Below, piece by piece: positions 18,305 through 30,091 of a stretch of DNA of 64,000 bases. How positions within the stretch are numbered: position 1 is the stretch's first letter; every line of letters starts with the position of its first letter. This DNA comes from Angomonas deanei (Eukaryota > Euglenozoa > Kinetoplastea > Trypanosomatida > Trypanosomatidae), in contig LR877153.1 of the NCBI GenBank assembly GCA_903995115.1, positions 248,001-312,000 of the forward strand, in the 5' to 3' direction. Position numbers and translations under genes: made by a program. The notes beneath the pieces are model-generated. The model made no database searches. It saw only the letters and a list, made by a program, of their open reading frames with translations, and was not told the origin of the DNA.

Positions 18305-20239
18305 ATGCCCACCCTTGCCGTCGTCAAGGACTATCTTTTCCAGTTAATCGGAAAAACCTACACCGACGATCAATTCACCGATCTGTGTTTTGAGTTCGGC
18401 GTGGAGCTCGATGACATTACGAGCGAGAAGGAAATGTACATGCGCGAGCAAGGCAAGACCTCCAGCGATGCGTCGGCGGCCGACAAGCTGTCCGATGAAG
18501 TGATTTATAAGATTGACACCCCCGCCAATCGCTACGATCTCCTCTCTGCGGAAGGCATGGCGGTGGCGCTCAAGGTGTTTCTAGGGACGATGCCACTCCC
18601 AGCCTACCGCGTGCTCAACAAGAGCGCACCGCTCTACACCATGACCGTCGAAAAGAGTGTGAAGAATGTTAGAGATTACGTCATTTGTGCCGTCCTTCGC
18701 AATATTCACTTTAACGAGCGCAGCTACAACAGCTTCATTGACTTTCAAGAAAAGTTACACTCCGGTCTAGCCCGGCGCCGCACGCTGGCCTCCGTCGGTA
18801 CGCACGACCTAGACGTGATTCAGAACACCCCGAGCAATGCGGCGACCAAGAATAAGTTCATCTACGGCTGCCGCCCCAAGCACACCATCTCCTTTATTCC
18901 CCTCCGCCAGACCACCGTGATGCACTGCGAGGGGAACGGCCTAGAGGAATTCTTCAAGGACGACCGCCATATTGGCAAGTACGTCCCCCTCATCTCGTCC
19001 CTCCCCAACTACCCCGTGGTGCTCGACGGCAGCGGGGAGACGGTGCTGTCCCTGCCCCCGATTATCAACTCCGCCCACAGCGCCATCTCGGTCAGGACGA
19101 AGAATATCTTTATCGAGTGTACCGCCCCGGATCACCAGAAGGCGTCTGTCCTCGTGAATCAGATGGTGGCCGCCTTCTCCCAGTTCTGCGAGGAGCCTTT
19201 TACCGTTGAGGCGGTGGAGGTGTGTTACGAGGATACCTGCCCCGACGGCACCACCCGCGAGGTCACCCCTGTCCTCGACGAGAAGGAGCTCACCGTCAGC
19301 CTGGAGAAGGTCAATAACTTTATCGGGGTCGAGATCCCCAGTGCTGCTGTCTGCGCCGAGCACCTCAAGAAAATGATGCACCACATCAAGGAGGTCAATG
19401 AGAAGGAAGGTACCGTCACGGTGCTGTCCCCCGCCGTCCGCAGCGATGTGATTGGGGTCTCCGACATTATGGAAGACGTGGCCATTGGGTACGGCTACGA
19501 CAACATTGAGTACAAGGAGTGCACCACGTACGGCGACGTGACGCAGACCGCACTGGGAAAGGTCAGTCAGCTCTTACGACAGGAGATGGCGGCGGCGGGG
19601 TATGTGGAGCTGCTCACCTTCTCCCTCTGCTCCAGGGAGGAGGCCTTCGACCAGCTGGGCCGCGTGGACAAAGATACCGCAGTGCATATTGCGAACCCCC
19701 AGACGATTGAGTTTCAGGTCTGCCGGCCGTCGCTGCTGCCAGGGGTGCTCAAGACGCTCGCCGCGAACAAGTCACAGCCCCTCCCCCACCGCTTCTTTGA
19801 GTGTGCGGATGTGGTCCTCCTCGACAACCCCGTGAACTTTCCCCCCGCGCTGGAGACGGAGACCGGCGTCCACTACGACTACCCCGGCGCCCGCAATCAG
19901 CTGCACATTGCTGCGATCCACTGCGTCTCTGGTAACTCTGGTTTCGAGAGCACCCTCGCCCTCACGCAGCACGTCCTGCTCAAGCTGGGCATCCCACGCC
20001 GGGACAGCCTCAGCCCGGAGCAGCAGGCGACTACGGATTGCTACGAACTCACCGCAGGGGACGACGGCGCCTTTTTTCCTAGCCGCTGTGTTGCCGTGCA
20101 GCTCTATCGCCAGGGGACGCCCATCCACATTGGCGGCCTGGGCGTCATCCACCCCAACACCTTGAAGGCCTACGATATTACATTTCCCTGCTCCTACATG
20201 GAGCTGAACATTCAATTCCTCTGCACCAAGTTGAATTAG
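18305..20239 (+). CDS. Phenylalanyl-tRNA synthetase beta subunit, cytosolic type
   Basis: 644 residues, close to the size of eukaryotic/archaeal-type PheRS beta (about 600). It pairs with the alpha subunit, which holds the active site. Beta supplies the B3/B4 editing domain, the B5 domain and a degenerate core. Seen: the N-terminal YLFQLIGKTYTDDQFTDLCF, then YKIDTPANRYDLLSAEGMAV (the conserved I..P.NR.D.L..EG segment), VRSDVIGVSDIMEDVAIGYG (B5 region), TFSLCSREEAF, and FFECADVVLLD near the C-terminal core. It lacks the tRNA-anticodon domain of bacterial PheT. No frame breaks, and GC-rich codon use like its upstream neighbours. It marks the end of the GC-rich, low-complexity-free part of the window. 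Confidence 0.93.
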   Translation: MPTLAVVKDYLFQLIGKTYTDDQFTDLCFEFGVELDDITSEKEMYMREQGKTSSDASAADKLSDEVIYKIDTPANRYDLLSAEGMAVALKVFLGTMPLPAYRVLNKSAPLYTMTVEKSVKNVRDYVICAVLRNIHFNERSYNSFIDFQEKLHSGLARRRTLASVGTHDLDVIQNTPSNAATKNKFIYGCRPKHTISFIPLRQTTVMHCEGNGLEEFFKDDRHIGKYVPLISSLPNYPVVLDGSGETVLSLPPIINSAHSAISVRTKNIFIECTAPDHQKASVLVNQMVAAFSQFCEEPFTVEAVEVCYEDTCPDGTTREVTPVLDEKELTVSLEKVNNFIGVEIPSAAVCAEHLKKMMHHIKEVNEKEGTVTVLSPAVRSDVIGVSDIMEDVAIGYGYDNIEYKECTTYGDVTQTALGKVSQLLRQEMAAAGYVELLTFSLCSREEAFDQLGRVDKDTAVHIANPQTIEFQVCRPSLLPGVLKTLAANKSQPLPHRFFECADVVLLDNPVNFPPALETETGVHYDYPGARNQLHIAAIHCVSGNSGFESTLALTQHVLLKLGIPRRDSLSPEQQATTDCYELTAGDDGAFFPSRCVAVQLYRQGTPIHIGGLGVIHPNTLKAYDITFPCSYMELNIQFLCTKLN

Positions 20240-20572
20240 GAATTATAAATCATAATTAAAAAAAAAAAAAAATAGGTGGATATGAAGTTTTTTTTTTCTC
20301 TTTCTTTTCATAAGTAATAAAATGTGATAATGTTTTGACTTAATTGTAACAAATTAATAAAAGGAAAAATAAAGCGAGGAAAAATGAAAAACAAATGACA
20401 CAGAAATGAAGGAATGATAACAATAATAAAAAAATCTCTCTTTCTCTTTTTCGGATAAGGAAAAAAAAAAAAAGGGAAAAGTGTCACCCTTTTAAAAAGG
20501 GAAAAAAAAAAAAAAAAACATAGAAAAGAAAAATATAGAATCTATCATACATAAAAACTAAAAAAAAAAAAA
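20240..20572. other. Intergenic region after PheRS beta
   Basis: No gene. An A- and T-homopolymer-rich spacer of 333 bases with a T/C stretch at about 20434-20452 (tctctctttctctttttc). AG dinucleotides follow (first near 20458), giving a possible acceptor about 115 bases before the ATG at 20573. Confidence 0.45.
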
Positions 20573-22700
20573 ATGATTCGCTTGTTCAAAAACGATCCAC
20601 AAAAAGTGCTCTTCAAGAAATGGTTTAGTGCAGGCAATCGTCTGTTACTATACACGACGACCGCCCCTTACCTCCGTCCCAACAGGGAAAAGGGAAAGAC
20701 TCCTCCGCCCTGCAGCGCCGTGGCCCCATCCCTACCCCTCGGTCAACTTAACAAATAATAATAATAATACTTTATTGATGTCTAGACGATACGCGTCCTC
20801 CAATCGTAACAATACTAATAATGCGGCCTACATCTACCCTCAAACCCACCTGCAGACTTTAGCGGCACAGACAGGGCAGCCGGACATTGTCTTTCTCGAC
20901 GGGGATGTGGAAAAAAAAGAGGAGCGAATATTTAACGTGTTCAGCGTCGACCTCCGTAAAAAAGTAAAAGGAAAAACGATCAACTTGAAAAGAACAGTGG
21001 AATCGATCGCGGCGGCACACATGAAGGAAAAACTAAAACAGACGGATAATAATAAAAATGAAAAAAATCTTCCGCTTTTTATTGTCGTTCGGTCCAAAAT
21101 GGCGCCAGAGGTCGCCAAGGAAAAACAAAAAGAATTGTACGCCTACCTTCGTCAGAAGATTCCATCACTGGAGAGGTATCCGCAGGAGGTGTACGTGGGC
21201 CTTCTCCACCGAGGGAATAGTAAACGACTAGGGCATTATATTCGCACCTCCAACGCAAAGTATGACACGGAAAATAATAATAATAATGAAAATGAAAATA
21301 ATAATAAAGAAGAAGAAGTGGAGGAGGAAAACGATATTGATACGATTAATACGGAAGAGGCGACGGAAGTCTTGGAGAATGAACAACACAATGATAATGA
21401 AAAGAATAATGAGACGACGCGTCAGACGGAACCGGAAAAGAAGGAAAACACACCACCGATAACCGAAAACAATAATAATAATAAGAAAGAAGATGTTATT
21501 TTCGGGGAAGAGGATTTGGAAGCGGAGAGCGGTGGCCTCACCACGGACACACCAAATAAAGAAAAGAACGAAACTTCCGTCTCTGATGAAGAAATACGCG
21601 CTTTACTAAATGAAGAAGACGATGACGTCCCTCCTTCTACCACTGGAAAGGAACCCACCAAACCGACAACGCCTGTCGTCAATGAAACAGTAAATCAAAA
21701 TAATAATAATAATAATAATAATAAACCGGAACCAAAAGTGGTGAAAAAATCCGCCGCGACGATCAAAAAAGAAGAAGAAGAACGGCTGAAATCATTATTA
21801 AAAGAAAGAGAATCCATTGAGCAAATTATTTTAGAAGAAGAGGCAAAGAAAATGGAAATGGAACGGTTAAAACAACAAAAAGAGGCGGAAGAGGCGCAAA
21901 AAAGGCAAATGGAGGAAGAAAATAAGAAACTGTTATCGGAACAGGAAAAATTACTGCAACAAAAGGAAAAGTTAAAAGAATTTATTTCTTTGAAAAAAGA
22001 GGAAGAAGCGTCGTCCCCTGACAAACAAGAGCGGGTGAAGGAACTAGAGAAGGAGGTGGGTTCCCTACTAGAAACCGTTCTCAATAAAGAAATCAACGAG
22101 GCCGATAAAAACAAAGAAGAAAAGGAAAAAGAAAAAAAAGCGGAACCTAAAAAAAGTTCAGTGAAAGTGTCCACTTCCTTTTCTTTTGTGCCAGTGGTGG
22201 ATGTGCAGGCCACCGAGGAGCCCAGCCAAAGTGCGGTGGCACGAGTTCGCTTTACCCCCGCGGAGGAAGATGCACTTTTCCTAGACGATGAAACGGACGT
22301 CACCACTAAACCGGAAACCGAAACGCCGGTCATAAAAGTAAATGATGAAGATAGTACGAATAATAATAGTAATGAGGACAATAATAATAATAATGATAAT
22401 AATAGTAATGATGATAAAGATAATAATAATAATATGGAAGAAAAGCAAGAAGTAGAGGAAAAGAAAGTGATTGAAGCGATACTCGACGAAATACGAGGCG
22501 AAACCCCAGAAAACGAAAAAGAAAGGGACGTAGAAAACGAAAAACTGAAAAAAGAGGAAGAAATGAAAAACGGTGCGTTCGGCATTTTCAGTGCCTTCTC
22601 GTTTGCCCCCATCGATGAAGTCAGTCGTGGCGCCGTGTACAAACCCACCATCACCCTAAAAGAGGAAAAAAAGAAACACACGAAAAAAGAAAAGGAATAA
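20573..22700 (+). CDS. Asn/Glu/Lys-rich protein with mitochondrial-type leader, N-terminal segment
   Basis: Unrecognised. It starts MIRLFKNDPQKVLFKKWFSA, a basic amphipathic leader suggesting mitochondria. The frame changes near 20757, where an A3 before (AAT)n would need to be A4. From there a ~640-residue frame continues. A folded-looking part (residues ~90-220: LPLFIVVRSKMAPEVAKEKQ, YPQEVYVGLLHRGNSKRLGH) is followed by acidic low-complexity sequence with poly-Asn and a Glu/Lys coiled coil at about 21760-22130. Two related short blocks occur near the end, STSFSFVPVVDVQ and FSAFSFAPIDEVSRGA. The frame ends at 22700 only four bases before the next open frame, with no pyrimidine tract between. 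It is therefore probably continuous with the segment that follows (total about 1,550 residues to 25215). Confidence 0.6.
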
Positions 22701-22704
22701 AACA

Positions 22705-25215
22705 ATGTTGGATTCCTTCTATTCCGCTTTTCGAGGAAATAACGAAGAAAATACAAACACTAATAAGAATAATCATCATCCTCATAAAGTTTCCACAAAT
22801 CATCCAATTCATGCTGTGAAATCGTCCTCTCCAACCCAAAAACCGGTAACGGTGTTTCGTTCACCCGGAAAAGGAGCGTTATACGTATTATGTCCATCAA
22901 AACATCACCGCCATTTCAGATATTTCAAAGTTATATTTCCCCTTTTCCACCGCCAATGTTTTCGTGATTGACAAACGGGATTCCTGGACGGACGAACACA
23001 TAAAAACAAATCCCAGTGGAAAAAAATTATACAACTCGGATTCTTTTTTCAACGAGGAAGACTACGAGGAAAATAAGTATGCCGATAATATTGTATTGAA
23101 AGATTACTACGATGAGACGCAGAGGGATCCCGTCTACGGCCCTACTCTATTACTGCCGGAGGCCTACCCGCTCGCACATCATCACAATAATAATAATAAT
23201 AATGAAACCACAAAAAAATTACCAACCATGTTTGTTTTTCTCACTCGTATTCAATCCAATTTAATTAAAACGTATCACTTTTTAGATGCGAAACTCAGCA
23301 CGGAAAGACGTGCGGTCGTCGTCTTGGGGACCACTTTTGCGCAACAAGTGGAAACCATCATGAAAGATCATGCTTGTGCGGAAAAGGAAGCCATCGAGTC
23401 TTTACTGGCCTTATCGGGTGGGGAGGAGAGTGGCACGACGGTGGATCATCATAATAATGAAAATGAAAATAATAATAATAATAATGTGGAAGCCGGTGTC
23501 GCTATCGACACCGAAAGAAACTGTTTCACCGGTTGTGGAACCTAAAAAGGAAGAAACCGAAAAAAGTAGTTTGAGAATTCCAAGAATATACGAAAAGGAA
23601 GTAAAAGTGACTCCTAACAATAATAATAATAATAATAATAATAATATTAACGTGGATATTACTCCTGATAATAATATTAAGGATACGGCTGAAGTAAAAC
23701 CAGTAAAAGAAAAGACGGAAGAGAACAAGCCGACACCGTCCGCTCCCCCAGCAGAAATCCTTATTAATAATAATAATAATCATGAAAATAATAACCCATT
23801 TCACATGATCGCCTCTCTCTTGGGACTGCCACTCCCGTCCCTTCCTCATAACAATAACAATAATAATAGAATTCTTCTACCGGCACCAACACCACAAGCC
23901 ATTCTTATTAATAATAATAATAATCATAATAATAATAATAACAATATGGAAACTACAAATGAATTTGAAAGAGAAGTACAACTAGCCTCTTTGGTGTTAT
24001 CTCAGCGAGTCGAGCAGTTCGCTCGGGACGGCCCTCAGAGTCGAATCTTTTATAAAATGTGTAAAAGTAACTTTTTTGATAAAACAAAACATCAAAATGA
24101 AAACGGCGTCATTAAGGCTCCGTTTCCCATTTTAGATGAACAACGGAAAAAAGAAAGTTATGTATTGTTTGCCGAAAATTTTGAACGACAACAAAAAGAA
24201 AAGGAAATGCGCTCCGTTAATTCGAATAATAATAATAATCATAATAATGATAAAGATAAGGATAGTTGGGAGAATAGAAATGCAACGAAAATACGAAAAC
24301 AGTACAAGCGAATTTTGAAAAAGTATAACTTTTTTGCCAACGATGAAAAGAAAATGAATATTAATGATAATAATAATAATGAACCAGCGCGGAAAAAGAA
24401 GAAATCTAGCAAAAAGACAGCACTTACAATGGAGGAAGATATTCATAACAATGATAATGATAACAATGATAATGATAATAATGAAGAAACTGCCATGAAT
24501 AATAAAACGAATCCTGCCGAGGATGCCGAACTGCGCCGCCTCATCGAGAGTGTCATGGAAGAAAATAACGTACTAAAAGAGGAATACAGAAACTTTAAAA
24601 AGAATCAAAAAAATAAAGAAAAAGAAAAAGAAAATAAGGATAATAATAATAATTACGACTTGGACGATGAAAATGAAATGGAATACTCCGAAAAAGAAAT
24701 GTTAAAGTCGATACGACAGACGTTAGCGGAAAACCGACGTAACGAAAAAAATAGGAAAAAATTATTGAATTTTAGCAAAAAATATGGAACGTCTTACATC
24801 AAACCAAGTCGCACCGATGGTCAAAAATTTTTGTCGACGTCATGGATGGGAAAAAAGAAAAAGGCCCCGAAAGAAAACAAAAAAGGCAGAAAAGAATATG
24901 ATGATTAACTTAATGGGCGCGTTATCGGAGAGTCAGTCGTTTTATTTAAATCCAAAAAGTAGAAAAAATAAAAATAATAAAAAACGTCGTGGTAGTGTGT
25001 CCAAAAAGACAAACACGAAAAAGATTGTAAAAACAACGAAAACCGCACCGAAATCAAAAATAAATAATAATCATAATAAAAGTGTTTCGACGAAAAAGAA
25101 AATGAAAAAGACGGTTTCTTCCAAAGTCAATAATAATAATAATAATAAAAAGAAGAAAAAGAATAGTTCCACTAATAAACCAAACATAGCGAAAGGAAAA
25201 ACCACTTCTATATAA
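22705..25215 (+). CDS. Probable continuation of the same Asn-rich protein (several frame breaks)
   Basis: Reading moves through frames at about 22913, 23505 and 24885. Segments are 22705-22971, 22964-23545, 23370-24908 and 24784-25215. The first segments form a compact, hydrophobic block: GALYVLCPSK, then after a frame change ITAISDISKLYFPFSTANVF, IVLKDYYDETQRDPVYGP, and TRIQSNLIKTYHFLDAKL. These alternate strands and helices like a folded domain, but I do not recognise the family. The rest is poly-Asn, Glu/Lys coiled coil (24540-24800) and a very basic tail of Lys/Asn (24900-25215). It could be an independent gene, but the four-base gap to the upstream frame and the lack of any splice signal argue against this. 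Confidence 0.5.
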
Positions 25216-25739
25216 AAAACTGAAAAAAGAGCCGGAAAACTTTTTTGAGGAAATCTTATCAAAAAATATTATGAAAAAGATGAAGTGAAAGATCATTTAA
25301 CCCATAAAAATAATAATAAAAAATAAAAAGTAGTCATAGAATTATTCAAACATAGAAAAGAGAAGGATACACTTTTTAATTTTATTTTTATTTTATTTCT
25401 ATATATATTTATATAAAAAAGTGTTATCTATTACGTATAGAATGTTGAAATGATTAGAATTTACCTTTTTCATAGAAATATGCGAACCGCATTACTTAAA
25501 TAATTTTGTTTTTTATTATTATTATTATTATTATTATTTTATTTGCATTTCTATATTTTAAATTCTTTTTTATTCTTATTATTACTGATATTTTCTCTAT
25601 CCCACTTTCTACTAGTTTTTAAGAAAAAAAGAAAAAGAATTTCTTATTTCTTTTTTCTTTCTCAGTTCCATACATTTCTATTTCATACAGTATAGAGTTA
25701 GATTCTATTATTATTATTAATATTTTTTTTTTTTTGTAA
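25216..25739. other. Intergenic region before the giant gene
   Basis: No gene. AT-rich, with (ATT)n at 25514-25540, T/C stretches at 25645-25664 and a T12 at 25723-25734. The latter end directly before the ATG at 25740. Candidate acceptor AGs lie at 25665-25666 and 25689-25697. The trinucleotide repeat here is ATT/TTA, the opposite strand sense from the AAT repeats inside the genes. Confidence 0.5.
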
Positions 25740-26696
25740 ATGTTATTTATTGAACCAGAAGTTGATTTTTATAATTTAGAACTAAATACCATTTCTATTC
25801 CAAAAACAATATTGCACGGACTGACGACACAAGAAAACGAAAACAATAATGAAAATAATGAAAATGTGCCGTTATTATTATTAGAAAAGGAAAAAAGTAC
25901 CATTCAGCGTCTCAGCGCACATCAACGGCAGAAAACGCCAAACGAAACACAAGTCGAACAACAACTGTACAAGTCCATTTTGGAAGAAGAAAAGGAAAAA
26001 ATAAAGAATGAAAATGAAAAAAATACAAATAATAATAATAATACGATTCACCCGGCATTAGCCGGTATCACTGCCGCTCAGCGGGAGGAGGCCCTACAAT
26101 ACGCGTTGGTTTCACATTATTTACAAACATTTCCCTACGAACCAACAACAAACGCACTTTTCAATATTCATATTTTAGTGATCACCCACCGCACGCCAAG
26201 TTATCGTTTTGATTCTCATAAAAAAAATATTAGTTTAGAATTATTACTGCAAATGAAACAATTCCACTCCTTTCTGCCAGAGCATTTAAAACACCGAACG
26301 TTTACGTCACACCTGACGGCAGTGCTACCGCATGGGCAGGGCTACCTCCCTTTTTCTGAAAATAATGTTAGTAATAATAATGAAAATAATGAAAATAATA
26401 ACAATAATAATGAGGATGGTATTCATGTGTATGATCCGGAAGAAAAAAAGAAGGAAGTGGAGCTGGAAAAAAAGTTGCAAGATTATTTAATTAATAACAA
26501 TAAAAATAATAAGAAAATGAAAATTGATAAAATTCCGCTGTATTATGATTCTTATTATGTCTTGGTACCTTCGTTATCAGAGGAGGAAGAAGCCTTGTAC
26601 ACGAAACAACTATTTCCCTCGGAAATACAAAAAAATGAAAATAATAATAATAAAAAAATAATAATTTTGGGAATAAAACAGAAAATAATGCTGTGA
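25740..26696 (+). CDS. Giant Asn-rich membrane protein, N-terminal segment
   Basis: First part of what I read as one gene spanning 25740-35274 (about 3,180 residues) in roughly a dozen frame pieces. It starts MLFIEPEVDFYNLELNTISI. Poly-Asn spacers separate folded-looking blocks: ALAGITAAQREEALQYALVS, NIHILVITHRTPSYRFDSHK, EHLKHRTFTSHLTAVLPHGQ and YYDSYYVLVPSLSEEEEALY. The open frame ends at 26696 after KIIILGIKQKIML. Adding one A near 26660 (A7 to A8) turns this into NNNFGNKTENNAVIQFKVLD and joins the next frame seamlessly. No family is recognised. Confidence 0.6.
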   Translation: MLFIEPEVDFYNLELNTISIPKTILHGLTTQENENNNENNENVPLLLLEKEKSTIQRLSAHQRQKTPNETQVEQQLYKSILEEEKEKIKNENEKNTNNNNNTIHPALAGITAAQREEALQYALVSHYLQTFPYEPTTNALFNIHILVITHRTPSYRFDSHKKNISLELLLQMKQFHSFLPEHLKHRTFTSHLTAVLPHGQGYLPFSENNVSNNNENNENNNNNNEDGIHVYDPEEKKKEVELEKKLQDYLINNNKNNKKMKIDKIPLYYDSYYVLVPSLSEEEEALYTKQLFPSEIQKNENNNNKKIIILGIKQKIML

Positions 26697-29671
26697 TTCA
26701 ATTTAAAGTATTAGACGGAAACTTTTCTCATTTTATCGTTTCCAACGAAGATCCGAACGAAACAGAAAAAATGGTAGAAAATAATAATCATAATAATCAT
26801 AATAATGAAAATAAAAATAATAATATTAATTATAAAGTGTCGGAGCAAGCGTACACCAACAGTGAAGAAAAGAAAGTGTGTGGAGAGGGCAAAAACTATA
26901 AAATTCATCCGACCGAGAATAATAATAATGAAAATAATGAAACGATGAAAAAACAACAAAAAGAAAAAGAAGCGATTCTTTCTCGTTCGTTATTATTTTC
27001 TGTTTTTCGGATTCCGATTTATTATTTTACCCGCGAAGAACAAAATTATTATTCTCAACGGCGAGAGGCGTTTCGTTTTTTAGAGCATCATAAAACTAAT
27101 AATGAAAATGAAAAAGAAAAAGAAAATAAAACGACATTAAGTGAAACGCTGTCGCAGGAATACAATACGAAAAACTTTAATTATTCGGATTTTGAACACA
27201 AAAAAGAAAAACAATTTTTTTCTAAAGTGAATGAAATTATTACGGAATACGCTTTACAGTCTAAAATTGAGGAGGAAGATGAAAATAACGAAAATGAAAA
27301 TAATAATAATAAGGAAAAGGAAGAAAAAGAAAAAACTGAAACGAATCATAATAATAATAATAATAATAATGATAATGTATTAGTATTTGAGAACTCTCCC
27401 CCAAAAAAGAAGAAGCGACCGCCACTGTCGTCTTTTGCGAAAAAGTTAAACGATATGAAAAAAACGGAAGACCATAATAATAATAATGAGGATCATGAAA
27501 ATAAAGAAAACGATAATAATAATAATAATGAAAATAAGGATGAAAATAAGGATGAAAAAGATGAAAAAAAAGAAAACGAAAAAGAAAAAGACACTTCTCC
27601 CAAAACAGCCACAAAAAAGAATAAAAAACCTTGCCCCTATAAAAACACCCTACGTTTATTATTCTCCGAGTTGCCCTGCGATACGTATCACTTAGTGGCG
27701 CAGCATCATACGCCTTTGTACTATGCCCACACGGCGCGGTCGTCTTATGAAAACAAAAATGTCGTGGTCCCCCTGGCCTCGGATTTTTTATTTTTTGAAA
27801 ATAATGAAAATAAAAATAATAATATTCGTTTTCCGGAATTTAAGGATCCCAATGTACACAATGAAATGCAAAATTTTTATGAAAATAAAGAAAATGAAAA
27901 TAAAAATAGTGTAGGACGGTATACGGACTTATCGCCTCGTACCACGGAATTCTATAATAATGATAATCATCAAAATAATAATAATAATAATAAATCTCCA
28001 TCCCCGCTGATTCCTTCCCCTGACGAAATGAAAAAAGACTCCAAAAAGGAAAAATTTGCTCAATTCGCGTTTGATAATGAAAATAATAATAATTATCAAA
28101 ATAATAATAATAATATCGGTTTAGTTTCTTCCCAACCCCCGTCGCGTGCCCCTTCTCCTTCCCTACGAGGACCACGACAAGATTCTAATTTTAATAATAA
28201 TTTAAATAATAATAATGAAATGCATTCCGACAAAAAAGGTATATTAGACTTAAATATTAATTTAGTGTGTAATAATAGTATTAGTGGCAGTCGAAAATCT
28301 CAAAAAAAGAGTTTACTGGAAAAAGGGATTCGCTTTCCAGAAGCAATGATGCAAAGTAATAATAATAATAATGACGAAAATAAAAATAAAAATAATGCGG
28401 TGGATTTATTTAAAATTCTGTCCAAAAGCTCGTTAGCGCAGTACAAGCTGCAACACAACATCATACGACCAGTGGTGAGTGTCTGTGTGCTGCGAAAAGC
28501 GGAGGAAACCCCAATGCTAGAACATAATAATTCTGAAAATGAAAATAATAATAATAATGAAAGTATGACGTGTAGAGGGTTAGTCGACTCCACCTGGCTT
28601 TCCTTACCGCTGCAAGACGTACAACCTTCCCCATCGGAAAAGAACGATAATTTTTTACATTTTCCCAACAATAATAAAAATAAAAATAATCATTTTATTA
28701 TTGCTCAACAGGAACACATCCAGTGGACACCAGTGATCTTAGGTAGCACGGAGACCGTCAGTGACGTCGGCATGCGGACGGCCATCCACATTGGCGTATT
28801 TCCTAAAAACAATAAAAATAAAAATTTTAATTTTGAAAATAATAACGAAAACGAAGAAAAGAAAGAGTTGGACAATGTCATGAGGGAAGGACTGAAGCCT
28901 TTTCTTCCGAATAATAATAATATAAATCAAAATAATAATAATAATAATAATAATACGGTAGAGGTGAAGAAGGGCGGAATGGCCTTTACGTTTGGAACTG
29001 ATAATAATAATGAAGAAGAAAATAATAATAATAATATAGAAAAAGAAAAACGGGGTGGCGTGGCTTTTACTTTTGATAATAATAATAATAATAATAAGGA
29101 AAAAGAGACCAAGACCCTCTCACCACAGGCACTCGCCGCCCGTCGAGCATTGATGCGTAAATCAGCTTTTACATTTAATAATAATGAAAATAAAGAAAAT
29201 AATAATAATATTACGAAAAGAGAACCGTTCAAGGTCAATCGAGTGGGCGACGGCGGACTGAGCAGAGCCACCAATAATAATAATAATAATAATAATTTCG
29301 ATGATATCCCTGTTGGTAGTTCTAAAAACAATAATCATCGTTTTACGAATTTTGATGACATCCCAGTTGGAGGAAATAATAATAATAATAATAATCGATT
29401 TACAACGATACGAAATTTCGATGATATTCCCGTCGGCGGTAAAAATAATAATAATATAAATAATAAAAGTCCTAATTTTAATAATAATCGATTTACAAAC
29501 TTTGACGATATTCCCGTTGGAAATAATAATTTAAATAATAATAATAATAAAACACCTACAAATAATCGTTTTACGGTGTTTGACGATATTCCGGTTGGAA
29601 ATCATAATAATAATAATAATATTCTTCGAAGAAGTTTTACCCCTCCGCCACGCGTGGAAACTCATTTTCAA

Positions 29672-29704
<33 letters not shown>

Positions 29705-30091
29705 TTTTATTATAATGAAACCGTTTATTTAACGCCAAATCCAAACGAAACGACACTAAATAATAATAATAATAATAATCGATTTACAACGATACGAAAT
29801 TTTGACGATATTCCCGTCGGAAATAATAATAATAATATAAATAATCGTTTTACAAATTTTGATGATATCCCAGTTGGAAGAGCCACCAACAATAATCAAA
29901 ATAATAATAATAATTTGAGTGTTTTCGGTCTCCGTCGTCGTCCGCCCTCCATCGATAAAGAAGACGAAATTTACAATAATAATAATAATAATCAAAATAA
30001 TAAATTTAAATTAAGTTTTTCCAATAAATATAACAACAATGATATCGTGTCGACGCCTATTCCTAACTTTACGACCCAAAATAAAAAATAA
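26693..30091 (+). CDS. Giant Asn-rich membrane protein, central segment with FDDIPVG repeats
   Basis: The longest uninterrupted piece (1,132 codons). It alternates poly-Asn with short conserved blocks, for example SRSLLFSVFRIPIYYFTREE, CPYKNTLRLLFSELPCDTYH, AQYKLQHNIIRPVVSVCVLR and VILGSTETVSDVGMRTAIHI. From 28955 a repeat region begins: KKGGMAFTFG, EKRGGVAFTFD, TLSPQALAARRALMRKSAF, EPFKVNRVGDGGLSRA, then seven copies of FDDIPVG, mostly preceded by RFT.NF, separated by Asn runs. It ends at 30091 in an A6/AAT context where one added A continues the protein (NNNNNHNLDARFSINPF). The ATG reported for this frame is internal. Function unknown; the linkers look disordered. Confidence 0.65.
28955..29276 (+). 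repeat. Repeat cassette copy 1 of the giant gene
   Basis: Block order: VEVKKGGMAFTFG, EKEKRGGVAFTFD, KTLSPQALAARRALMRKS, EPFKVNRVGDGGLSRA, separated by Asn runs. The DNA of the TLSPQ-to-SRA part is almost identical to 32785-32945. It is GC-richer than the AAT sequence around it. Confidence 0.8.

Noticed and set aside
21695-22756. Minus-strand frames made of Ser/Phe/Leu/Ile opposite AAT and GAA runs (also 48566-49534, 28927-29331)
   Set aside because: They are reverse readings of AAT/GAA repeats (ATT, TTC), which lack stops on that strand by chance. No domain is visible.
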